DNA of 9,330 nt. It comes from Alphaproteobacteria bacterium (GTDB lineage Bacteria > Pseudomonadota > Alphaproteobacteria > UBA828). Below are positions 1-6,397 of the stretch, piece by piece. The stretch covers positions 1-9,330 of the forward strand of contig JAJDVB010000087.1 in the NCBI GenBank assembly GCA_022826345.1. The letters run 5' to 3'. A model generated the notes under the pieces. The model saw only the letters and a program-made list of their open reading frames with translations. It was not told the DNA's origin and searched no databases. Position 1 is the first letter of the stretch, and each line of letters starts with the position of its first letter. A program made the translations under genes and the position numbers.

Positions 1-21
1 TTCGACGCGACCCGCCGCTGG

Positions 22-70
22 CCTGTGGACAAGTGGACAGCCGCTCCGCGCCTGACCACTTCCCCACAGG
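22..70. repeat. Imperfect inverted repeat / hairpin with DnaA-box-like arms
   Basis: Arm 22-36 (CCTGTGGACAAGTGG) pairs with arm 56-70 (CCACTTCCCCACAGG) at 13 of 15 positions, with one 2x2 mismatch and a 19-base loop. No T-run follows, so it is not a classical intrinsic terminator. The arms contain TGTGGACAA (24-32, complement TTGTCCACA) and TTCCCCACA (60-68), which are one and two changes from the E. coli DnaA box TTATCCACA. It could be the 3' end signal of a gene to the left or a DnaA-type site. The fold is visible; the role is unknown. Confidence 0.5.
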
Positions 71-91
71 CCCCAACAACCACAACAGATG

Positions 92-127
92 CGGTCAACT
101 CATCTGGTACATAAACCGGTCAACTCA
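92..127. promoter_or_regulatory. Candidate operator: 11-base direct repeat flanking an inverted repeat
   Basis: CGGTCAACTCA occurs exactly at 92-102 and again at 117-127, a 25-base period. Between and partly inside the second copy lies CTGGT-N6-ACCGG (104-119), an inverted repeat with one mismatch. The layout resembles a binding site for a dimeric repressor or activator such as a GntR-type protein. No regulator gene is in the window, so the assignment is inference. Confidence 0.35.
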
Positions 128-171
128 GATTGTGCTCGACACCGCGTGCCCGGCAAAGCGGCCTTGTGGCC

Positions 172-187
172 CGGAAACCGGGTTGCT
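172..187 (+). promoter_or_regulatory. Possible sigma-54 (-24/-12) promoter
   Basis: The string CGGAAACCGGGTTGCT has GG at 173-174 and GC at 185-186, separated by exactly 10 bases as sigma-54 requires. The -12 half TTGCT fits the consensus. The -24 half CGGAAA keeps only GG and one further base of TGGCAC. If real, transcription would start near 198, giving a leader of about 60 bases. Nitrogen control would suit an amide/urea uptake operon. The match is weak and also overlaps the small stem at 170-182. Confidence 0.25.
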
Positions 188-258
188 ACCGTCGTTTCAC
201 GCCAATCGGGGCGCCGTGCGACCCGCCTGAGCAATGCGGGCGAACCGGAGGGAGCAAC

Positions 259-1497
259 ATGACCGTCAAACGCCGTTCGTTCATCAAGACATCCGCCGCG
301 GGCGCCGCGGCGCTCGCCGCCGGGCCGTATTTCTGGCCGAAAGGCGCATCCGCCGCCGACACCGTCAAGGGCGGTGCGATCTACGATCTTTCCGGCGATC
401 TGCAGCTGTTCGGGAAGAACCAGTGGGCCTGCGCCGAGATGGCCATCGACGAGATCAACGCCGGCGGCGGCGTGCTCGGCAAGAAGCTCGAGGTCAAGAC
501 CTACGACTCCCAGTCGCAGATGCAGGCCTACAACCAGTACGCAAGGCAGATGGTGCTGCGCGACAAGGTGGCGGTGGTCCAGGGCGGGCTGACCAGCTCC
601 TCGCGCGAGGTCATCCGCCCGATCCTGCACAAGCTCAAGACCCTCTATTTCTACAATACCAACTACGAGGGCGGGGTGTGCGACCGGAACTTCTTCGCCA
701 CCGGCGCGACGCCCGGCGGCTATGTCGACCTCTTGTCCGGCGAGGCGATGAAGCGCTGGGGCAAGAAGGTCTACATCATGGCTGCCGACTACAATTACGG
801 CCAGATCACCGCCAAGTGGATCCAGAAGGCGGTCAAGGACGCCGGCGGCCAGGTGGTGGGGGAGGAGTTCTTCCCGCTGACCGTCAATCAGTTCGGCCCG
901 ACCATCAGCAAGATCCAGGCGGCCAAGCCCGACTTCGTGATGAACGTCTTCGTCGGCCCGGCGCATGCCTCGTTCTACGGCCAGTGGGCCTCGGCCGGCA
1001 TGAACAAGCGCATCCCGATGGTCTCGACCACCTTCGGCGCGGCCGGCGAGGTGGTGCGCATGCCGCCCGAGATCGCCGACGGGATCCTCACCTGCTACTC
1101 CTACTACGAGGACCTCGACATCCCGTTCAACAAGAAGTGGCTGGCCGAGTTCCGCAAGCGCAACGGCACCGATTACGGCTATCTCACCGACGTGCCGCCG
1201 AAGGACTGGTACGGGTGGATTTTCTGGGCCAAGGCGGTCAACGAGGCCGGCACCACCAAGCGCGAGAAGGTCATCGAGGTGCTGGAAGGCGGGCTCACCG
1301 TCGACGGGCCCGGCGGTCCGCTCACCATGGACGCCAAGACCCATCACTGCACGATGGACATGTATATCGGCCAGGCGAAGGGCGGGAAGTTCGAGATCCA
1401 GAAGAAGGTCGCCCAGGTGCCGCCGACCAATACCGGCAACCAGTGCGACCTGAAGGCCAGGCCCGACACCAACGTGATGTACGAGCCGAAGATCTGA
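259..1497 (+). CDS. Periplasmic substrate-binding protein, urea/short-chain amide type
   Basis: This 412-residue protein is the binding component of a HAAT-family ABC importer (Peripla_BP_6 fold, related to UrtA, FmdD and the amide sensor AmiC). The chosen ATG has GGAGG at 247-251, seven bases upstream; the open frame extends to 130, but only this start places a twin-arginine signal at the N-terminus. That signal is RRSFIK at residues 5-10, a hydrophobic stretch, then ASA before a likely cut after residue 32. The mature protein opens with the family's strand-turn pattern (GAIYDLSGDLQLFGK, 39-53), has a ligand-site-like SSSR at 113-116, and carries NYEGGVCD at 135-142, seen in urea/amide-type members. 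GGPLTMD and THH near 352-363 fit the C-terminal lobe. It is the first gene of the operon. The exact ligand is unknown: amide is favoured by the downstream amidase, urea is an alternative. Confidence 0.9.
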   Translation: MTVKRRSFIKTSAAGAAALAAGPYFWPKGASAADTVKGGAIYDLSGDLQLFGKNQWACAEMAIDEINAGGGVLGKKLEVKTYDSQSQMQAYNQYARQMVLRDKVAVVQGGLTSSSREVIRPILHKLKTLYFYNTNYEGGVCDRNFFATGATPGGYVDLLSGEAMKRWGKKVYIMAADYNYGQITAKWIQKAVKDAGGQVVGEEFFPLTVNQFGPTISKIQAAKPDFVMNVFVGPAHASFYGQWASAGMNKRIPMVSTTFGAAGEVVRMPPEIADGILTCYSYYEDLDIPFNKKWLAEFRKRNGTDYGYLTDVPPKDWYGWIFWAKAVNEAGTTKREKVIEVLEGGLTVDGPGGPLTMDAKTHHCTMDMYIGQAKGGKFEIQKKVAQVPPTNTGNQCDLKARPDTNVMYEPKI

Positions 1498-1536
1498 TCC
1501 GGAAGGAGGCGGGAATCCAGCCGTAACGGGCCTCAC

Positions 1537-2403
1537 ATGGACCTTGCGGTCGTCGTCGTCATCCAGATCCTCTACGCGGTCGCCAGCCTGGCGCTGATCA
1601 GCATCGGGCTGGCGATCATTTTCGGCATGATGGGCGTGATCAATTTCGCCCATGGCGAGTTCCTCATGATGGGCGGCTACGCCTTCATCCTGAGCTACAA
1701 CGCGGGCGTCAATTTCTGGATCGCGATGCTGGTCGTGGCGCCGCTCGCTGTCGCGGTCATTGGCGTGGTCGTCGAACGCCTCATCATCCGCCATCTCTAC
1801 GGCAGGGTGATCGAGACCGTGCTCGCCACCTGGGGGCTCAGCCTGTTCCTGATCGGGCTGGCCGCGACCGTGCTCGGCTACCACCAGAAGGGCGTCAACC
1901 CGCCCTTCGGGACGATCCGCATCGGCGCCTATCAGGAAGGCGGCTACACCTTCTTCGTCATCCTGGCGACGCTGGTGCTGATGGCGGCGCTTTATGTCGG
2001 CTTCAAGTACACGCGCTGGGGGCTGATCGCGCGCGGCACCATGCAGAACGCGCAGATGGCTTCCGCCATCGGGGTCAGCGTCGACCGGGTCTATGCCACC
2101 ACGTTCGGGATCGGCGCCGCGCTGAGCGGGCTCGCCGGCGCGATCCTCGCCCCGATCGCGGGCGTGCTGCCCGAGATCGGGGTCACTTACGTCGTCAAGG
2201 CCTTCATCACCGTGATCGGCGGCGGGGCGGTGGCGCTCGCCGGCACCGGGGCGGCCTCCTTCCTGTTCGGAGCGGTCAGCCAGGCGGTCACCTTCCTGAG
2301 CCGCCCGGTGGTGGGCGAGGTCGCGCTCCTGGTCGTCGCCATCGTTCTTCTCCGCCTGCTGCCGCTCGGCATCACCGGGCGCTATTTCCGGCGCGGCCTG
2401 TGA
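1537..2403 (+). CDS. ABC transporter permease, LivH/UrtB type
   Basis: This 288-residue inner-membrane protein is one half of the translocation channel. It is almost wholly hydrophobic, with about eight membrane segments. The LivH-family hallmark GVINFAHGEF lies at residues 33-42, preceded by the usual single helix, which supports the ATG at 1537 as the true start. ETVLATWGLSLFL (93-105) and KAFITVIGGG (221-230) are also family blocks, and the region around 174-200 should form the loop that contacts the ATPases. Length fits LivH and short UrtB/FmdE forms; it lacks the long extra N-terminal region of many proteobacterial UrtB proteins. The gap to the binding-protein gene is 39 bases and contains AAGGAGG at 1503-1509, too far from the ATG to act as a normal ribosome site. 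The next permease starts inside its stop codon. Confidence 0.93.
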   Translation: MDLAVVVVIQILYAVASLALISIGLAIIFGMMGVINFAHGEFLMMGGYAFILSYNAGVNFWIAMLVVAPLAVAVIGVVVERLIIRHLYGRVIETVLATWGLSLFLIGLAATVLGYHQKGVNPPFGTIRIGAYQEGGYTFFVILATLVLMAALYVGFKYTRWGLIARGTMQNAQMASAIGVSVDRVYATTFGIGAALSGLAGAILAPIAGVLPEIGVTYVVKAFITVIGGGAVALAGTGAASFLFGAVSQAVTFLSRPVVGEVALLVVAIVLLRLLPLGITGRYFRRGL

Positions 2404-3407
2404 GGATGTCCCGCAACGCGGCCGGGCTGTGGGTCATGGGTGTGCTGTCGCTGATCCTCGTGTTCGGCGTGCCAGCGATCGTCGAGACCTTCGCGCTGAT
2501 CGACTTCACGCTGTTCATCGCGATGGCGATCCTGTCGCTCAGCCTTGCCTTCGTCTGGGGCTTTGGCGGCATTCTGTGCTTCGGCCAGTCGGCGTTTTTC
2601 GGGCTCGGCGCCTACACCTACGCGGTCGCCGTCATCAACATAGGCGAGAGCACGGTGCCGATCCTGCTCGGCATTCTGCTGCCGGTGATCCTCGCTCTGG
2701 TGCTCGGCTATTTCATGTTTTACGGACGGGTGAGCGACGTTTATCTCGCGGTCATCACGCTCGCGGTCTCGCTCGTCTTCTACTACCTGATCGGGGCGTC
2801 CGCCGGCGACGAGTACAGGATCGGCTCGGCTCGGCTCGGCGGTTACAACGGCATGCCTTCGGTGCCGCCGGTCAACGTCCCGGGCGACCCGTCGGCGCCG
2901 ATCGAGTACGAGGCGCTCTACGTGCCCGCGGCGGTCCTGCTGGTGATCGTCTATTTCGGGCTGCGCGCGCTGCTGGCGAGCGATTTCGGCCGCGTCCTCG
3001 TCTCGATCCGCGAAAACGAGGCCCGCACCGAGCTGCTGGGCTACGACGCGCGCTTGATCAAAACGATCGCGCTCGCCATCGGAGCCGGCATCGCCGGGCT
3101 CTCCGGCGTCCTGTTCTGCGCCTGGGGCGCCTATGTCAGCCCGACCGTCTTCTCGCTGGTGTTCACCGCGCAGATCATCATGTGGATACTGGTCGGCGGG
3201 CTCGGCACGCTGACCGGGGCGATCCTCGGCTGCGTGATCATCCAGTATCTCGCGACCTGGCTCGGCGAGACCAAGATCGCCGACGTCAACATCGTCCTCG
3301 GCGCGATCTTCGTCGCCATCGTGCTGCTGGTGCCGAGCGGGTTCGTGCCGATGTTCGGGCGGATCGCCGACTCGCTGATCCGGCGCCGGGGCGAAGCCGG
3401 ACCATGA
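2400..3407 (+). CDS. ABC transporter permease, LivM/UrtC type
   Basis: This is the second membrane half of the importer, 335 residues from a GTG that overlaps the previous stop (GTGA). An in-frame ATG at 2406 is an equally possible start, two codons later; neither has a good ribosome site, so translation is probably coupled. About nine to ten hydrophobic segments are seen. The LivM hallmark WGFGGILCFGQSAFFGLGAY is at residues 53-72. GG-x-NG-M-P (147-153) lies in an extracytoplasmic loop, the ATPase-coupling loop around FGRVLVSIRENEARTELLG is at 196-214, and GGLGTLTGAILG is at 266-277. A four-fold TCGGC tandem repeat encodes residues 141-147. Family and role are clear; substrate is set by the binding protein. 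Confidence 0.93.
   Translation: MRMSRNAAGLWVMGVLSLILVFGVPAIVETFALIDFTLFIAMAILSLSLAFVWGFGGILCFGQSAFFGLGAYTYAVAVINIGESTVPILLGILLPVILALVLGYFMFYGRVSDVYLAVITLAVSLVFYYLIGASAGDEYRIGSARLGGYNGMPSVPPVNVPGDPSAPIEYEALYVPAAVLLVIVYFGLRALLASDFGRVLVSIRENEARTELLGYDARLIKTIALAIGAGIAGLSGVLFCAWGAYVSPTVFSLVFTAQIIMWILVGGLGTLTGAILGCVIIQYLATWLGETKIADVNIVLGAIFVAIVLLVPSGFVPMFGRIADSLIRRRGEAGP
2821..2840 (+). repeat. Pentanucleotide tandem repeat (TCGGC)x4 inside the LivM-type permease
   Basis: Four exact copies of TCGGC stand side by side. They encode residues 141-147 of the permease, just before the GG-x-NG loop. Because the unit is not a multiple of three, gain or loss of one copy would shift the frame and truncate the permease. 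It could be chance in GC-rich DNA. Confidence 0.6.
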
Positions 3408-4150
3408 CCGATACGCCGCTTCTGGAGACCCGCGGCCTGACCATGCGGTTCGGCGGGGTGACCGCCGTCGCCGGCGCCGATTTCACCCTGGGGACGGGGG
3501 AGCTGCGTTGCCTGATCGGTCCCAACGGCGCCGGCAAGAGCACCTTCTTCAAGTGCCTGACGGGCCAGCTTCGCCCCACCGAGGGCGAAATCCTGTTCGA
3601 CGGCAAGAGCCTCGTCGGCGAGGAGCCGCACGCGATCGCCCGGCGCGGCATTTCGATCAAGACCCAGGTGCCGAGCCTGTTCGACGGACTCAGCGTCTCC
3701 GAGAACCTGCGTCTCGCGGCGGCGCGCACCCGCAACCGGGCCGAGACGCGGGCGGCGGTGGACGAGATCGTCCGGCTGGTCGGCCTCGCCGACCGGGCGG
3801 GGAGCGTCGCCAGCCAGCTTCCGCACGGCCAGCGGCAATGGCTGGAGCTCGGCCTCGTGCTCGCCTGCAATCCCCGGCTGATGCTGCTCGACGAGCCCAC
3901 CGCGGGCATGACCAAGCAGGAGGTGGCGCGCACCGCCGAGATCATCGGCGAGATCGGCCGCGACCGGGCGATGATTGTGGTCGAGCACGACATGCAGTTC
4001 ATCCAGATGATCGCCCACCGCGTGACCGTCTTCCACCAGGGGCGGATCCTCGCCGAGGACACGATGGACAACATCCTGGCCGACGAGCGGGTGCGCGACG
4101 TCTATCTCGGCAAGCAGGCCGGCGCCGGCCGGGAGCGCCGCGATGCTTGA
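3404..4150 (+). CDS. ABC transporter ATP-binding protein, LivG/UrtD type
   Basis: This 248-residue cytoplasmic ATPase powers the importer. The ATG overlaps the upstream stop (ATGA), so translation is probably coupled; the frame stays open upstream only as a shadow of the permease gene. All nucleotide-binding elements are visible: Walker A GPNGAGKST at 39-47, Q-loop Gln88, Walker B LMLLDEP at 159-165 with the catalytic Glu, and the H-loop His195. The signature motif is LPHGQ (139-143) followed by RQWLELG instead of LSGGQ. The HGQ-x-QWLE form is characteristic of the UrtD branch rather than LivG, which is the best clue that this importer belongs to the urea/amide group. The C-terminal VRDVYLG is typical of the family. 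It pairs with the ATPase encoded at 4143. Confidence 0.93.
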   Translation: MTDTPLLETRGLTMRFGGVTAVAGADFTLGTGELRCLIGPNGAGKSTFFKCLTGQLRPTEGEILFDGKSLVGEEPHAIARRGISIKTQVPSLFDGLSVSENLRLAAARTRNRAETRAAVDEIVRLVGLADRAGSVASQLPHGQRQWLELGLVLACNPRLMLLDEPTAGMTKQEVARTAEIIGEIGRDRAMIVVEHDMQFIQMIAHRVTVFHQGRILAEDTMDNILADERVRDVYLGKQAGAGRERRDA

Positions 4151-4862
4151 GGTCAGCGGGCTCAGGGCGGCCTACGGGCGGATCCCGATTCTCTACGGCA
4201 TCGACCTCGAGATCCAGGCCGGCGAGGTGGTCGGCATCCTCGGCCACAACGGCATGGGCAAGACGACCCTGATGAAGACGCTGATCGGTCTGGTCCCCGC
4301 GACCGACGGGTCTATCGTCTTCGACGGCGTCGACGTGACGCGCGAGCGGGCCGACCGGCGGGCGCGGCGCGGCATGGGCTACGTGCCCCAGGGGCGCGAG
4401 ATATTCCCGAGGCTCAGCGTTCGCGAGAACCTGCGCATGGCGGCGCTCGCGGCCGGCGGGTCGGACGAGAGCGCGGTCGACGAGGTGCTGGCCGATTTCC
4501 CGCGTCTCGAGTCCCTGCTCGACCGGGAAGGGAGCGCGCTGAGCGGCGGCGAACAGCAGATCCTCGCCATCGCGCGCTGTCTCTGCACCCGTCCGCGGCT
4601 GATCCTGCTCGATGAGCCCACCGAAGGGATCCAGCCCTCCATCGTCGAGCAGATCGCCGAGAACCTCGCCGTCCTGCGCGCGGCGCGCGGGCTGACCGTC
4701 GTCCTGGTCGAGCAGAATCTCGACTTCACCGCCGCCCTGTCGACGCGGGTCCTGCTGATCCAGAAGGGCGAGATCGTCCGCGCGCTGCCGCCCGAAAGCC
4801 TGCGCGATTCCGAGATCATCGAGGAGTTCGTCGGCGTCGGGGCGGGCGCGGACACGGCCTGA
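4143..4862 (+). CDS. ABC transporter ATP-binding protein, LivF/UrtE type
   Basis: This 239-residue second ATPase starts with an ATG that overlaps the previous gene by eight bases, with GGGAG at 4131-4135 as ribosome site. Walker A is GHNGMGKTT (34-42), Q-loop Gln83, signature LSGGEQQ (133-139) and Walker B LILLDEP (153-159). VPQGREIFPRLSV (81-93) and DEPTEGIQPSI (157-167) are blocks typical of UrtE; LivF proteins usually have a different sequence after DEP. The position of the usual H-loop histidine is Gln191 (VEQN), normal for this LivF/UrtE branch. It completes the five-part transporter. The amidase gene follows after 10 bases. Confidence 0.94.
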   Translation: MLEVSGLRAAYGRIPILYGIDLEIQAGEVVGILGHNGMGKTTLMKTLIGLVPATDGSIVFDGVDVTRERADRRARRGMGYVPQGREIFPRLSVRENLRMAALAAGGSDESAVDEVLADFPRLESLLDREGSALSGGEQQILAIARCLCTRPRLILLDEPTEGIQPSIVEQIAENLAVLRAARGLTVVLVEQNLDFTAALSTRVLLIQKGEIVRALPPESLRDSEIIEEFVGVGAGADTA

Positions 4863-4872
4863 GGGGAAAGAG

Positions 4873-6384
4873 ATGTTCAAGACACCGACCGTCGCGCAGC
4901 TTCGCGACTGCGCTTTCGATCTCGGCATGAACCCGTCGGACGACTATCTCGAATCGACGCAGGCCATCGTGGGCCCTCTGGTCGACGCCTATCGCCAATT
5001 GGAGACCGTGCCGGACGACATGCCGGAGGTGCGTTATCCGCGCACGCCTGGCTACCGGCCCGATGCCTCCGAGAACCCGCACGGGGCGTGGTACGTCAAG
5101 ACCGCGATCAAGGGCGCGAGGCGCGGCAAGCTGGCCGGCAAGCGGGTGGCGATCAAGGACAATATCTGCGTCGCCGGGGTGCCGATGATGAACGGTGCCT
5201 CGGTCATGGAAGGCTACGTCCCGGACGTCGACGCGACCGTGGTCTCGCGCATCCTCGATGCCGGGGGCGAGATCGCCGGCAAGGCGGTATGCGAGTATTT
5301 CTGCGTCTCGGGCACCAGCTCCACCAGCGCCACGGGGCCGGTCCACAACCCGCGCAAGCACGGCTATTCGGCGGGCGGCTCGTCGTCGGGCAGCGCCGCC
5401 GTCGTCGCGGCGGGCGATGTCGAGATGGCGCTCGGAGGCGACCAGGCGGGCTCGATCCGCATCCCGTCGAGCTATTGCGGGGTCTACGGCATGAAGCCGA
5501 CCTTCGGCCTCGTGCCCTATACCGGCGCGGCGTCGCTGGAAACGACCATCGACCATTGCGGGCCTATGACGGACACGGTGGCCAACAACGCGCTTCTCCT
5601 CGAAGTGCTGGCGGGGCCGGACGAGTACGACTCGCGCCAGCGGAACGTGAAGGTAAACCGCTACACCAGGGCTCTCGGCGAAGGCGTCGAGGGGCTCCGC
5701 ATCGGCGTCGTGCGGGAATCCTTCGGCCTCCGGGAGTCGGAGCCCGATGTCGACGCCGCGGCTCGCCGCGCGGCGGAGCGCCTCGCGGGGCTTGGCGCCG
5801 AGGTGGTCGAGGTCTCGGTGCCGATGCACAGCATGACGCGCCCGATCTGGATCCCGATCGGCCATGACGGCGGCTTCGTCACCATGATGACGATGAACGG
5901 CGGCGGTTCGAACCACGAGGGGCTCTACGTGACCTCGATGCTCGACCGCGCCGCCGGCTGGCCCGGCCGGGCGGACGAGCTCGCCGACACGATCAAGATC
6001 ATCGCGCTGTTCGGCTACTACTCGCTCAAGACCTATCGCGGGCGGTATTACGCCAAGGCGATGAACCTCAGGCGCCGGCTGCGCGCGGCCTACGACGAGG
6101 CGCTCGGGGATTGCGATCTCCTGCTGATGCCGACCCTGCCGATGAAGGCGTCGAAGCTTCCGCCGAAGAACCCGACGCCGGAGGAAACCACCAAGGTGGC
6201 GTGGGAGATGCTCGCCAATACCTGCGGGTTCAACCTGACCGGCCACCCGTCGATGAGCCTGCCATGCGGCCTGGAGGACGGCCGCCCGATCGGGCTGATG
6301 CTGACCGGGCGTCACTGGGAGGAAAGCACGATCTACTGCGCCGCCCACGCCTTCGAGCAGTCCGGCGACTGGACGACCTTCTAG
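4873..6384 (+). CDS. Amidase-signature hydrolase, nitrile-pathway amidase branch
   Basis: This 503-residue cytoplasmic enzyme should hydrolyse R-CONH2 to a carboxylate and ammonia. The Ser-cisSer-Lys triad reads as Lys95 (VAIKDN), Ser170 (GGSSSGS) and Ser194 (GDQAGSIRIPSS). The spacings of 75 and 24 residues equal those in mammalian fatty acid amide hydrolase (142, 217, 241), so the active site is intact. The blocks SENPHGAWYV (66-75), VAGVPMMNG (100-108), GGDQ (188-191) in place of GTD, and KPTFGLVPYTGA (208-219) closely resemble, from memory, the enantioselective amidases found beside nitrile hydratase in Rhodococcus. It is less like GatA or FAAH. The GGGG-rich ribosome site at 4863-4866 precedes the ATG. 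No nitrile hydratase is present in the window. Placement behind the transporter suggests it acts on the imported compound. Substrate is unknown; aryl or aliphatic amides are both possible. Confidence 0.93.
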   Translation: MFKTPTVAQLRDCAFDLGMNPSDDYLESTQAIVGPLVDAYRQLETVPDDMPEVRYPRTPGYRPDASENPHGAWYVKTAIKGARRGKLAGKRVAIKDNICVAGVPMMNGASVMEGYVPDVDATVVSRILDAGGEIAGKAVCEYFCVSGTSSTSATGPVHNPRKHGYSAGGSSSGSAAVVAAGDVEMALGGDQAGSIRIPSSYCGVYGMKPTFGLVPYTGAASLETTIDHCGPMTDTVANNALLLEVLAGPDEYDSRQRNVKVNRYTRALGEGVEGLRIGVVRESFGLRESEPDVDAAARRAAERLAGLGAEVVEVSVPMHSMTRPIWIPIGHDGGFVTMMTMNGGGSNHEGLYVTSMLDRAAGWPGRADELADTIKIIALFGYYSLKTYRGRYYAKAMNLRRRLRAAYDEALGDCDLLLMPTLPMKASKLPPKNPTPEETTKVAWEMLANTCGFNLTGHPSMSLPCGLEDGRPIGLMLTGRHWEESTIYCAAHAFEQSGDWTTF

Positions 6385-6397
6385 CGGAGGCCCGAAG

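Larger units (their letters stand above)
1..258. other. Non-coding leader upstream of the transporter operon
   Basis: I recognise no gene in this stretch. Frame 1 from the window edge stays open to a TAA at 112-114, and the minus strand stays open toward the left edge, but neither peptide resembles a known family. The stretch holds a hairpin (22-70), an 11-base direct repeat around an inverted repeat (92-127), a sigma-54-like element (172-187), a small stem CCCGG-AAA-CCGGG (170-182) and a stem CCCGC/GCGGG (222-226 with 236-240) just before the Shine-Dalgarno sequence of the first gene. It most likely carries the promoter and control sites of the 259-7444 operon. Those sites are inferred from sequence shape only. 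Confidence 0.6.

Noticed and set aside
166..187. Alternative sigma-54 -24 box using TGGC at 167-170
   Set aside because: Its GG is 15 bases from the GC of TTGCT, not the required 10.
33..230. Short 65-codon frame in the leader
   Set aside because: It has no ribosome site and no recognisable features, and it crosses the likely operator and promoter region.
130..258. Longer N-terminus for the binding protein (start at 130)
   Set aside because: The extra 43 residues would bury the twin-arginine signal, while ATG 259 has a well-placed GGAGG.
100..1884. 594-codon open frame on the minus strand
   Set aside because: It is antisense to the binding protein and first permease, has a low-complexity Asp/His/Arg/Gly-rich product typical of GC-rich shadows, and no recognisable domain.
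259..4862. Transporter as a plain branched-chain amino acid LivKHMGF system
   Set aside because: ATPase motifs (HGQ-x-QWLE and DEPTEGIQPS), the binding protein's YEGG-x-CD motif and the adjacent amidase all favour the urea/amide branch, although amino acid binding cannot be excluded without a test.
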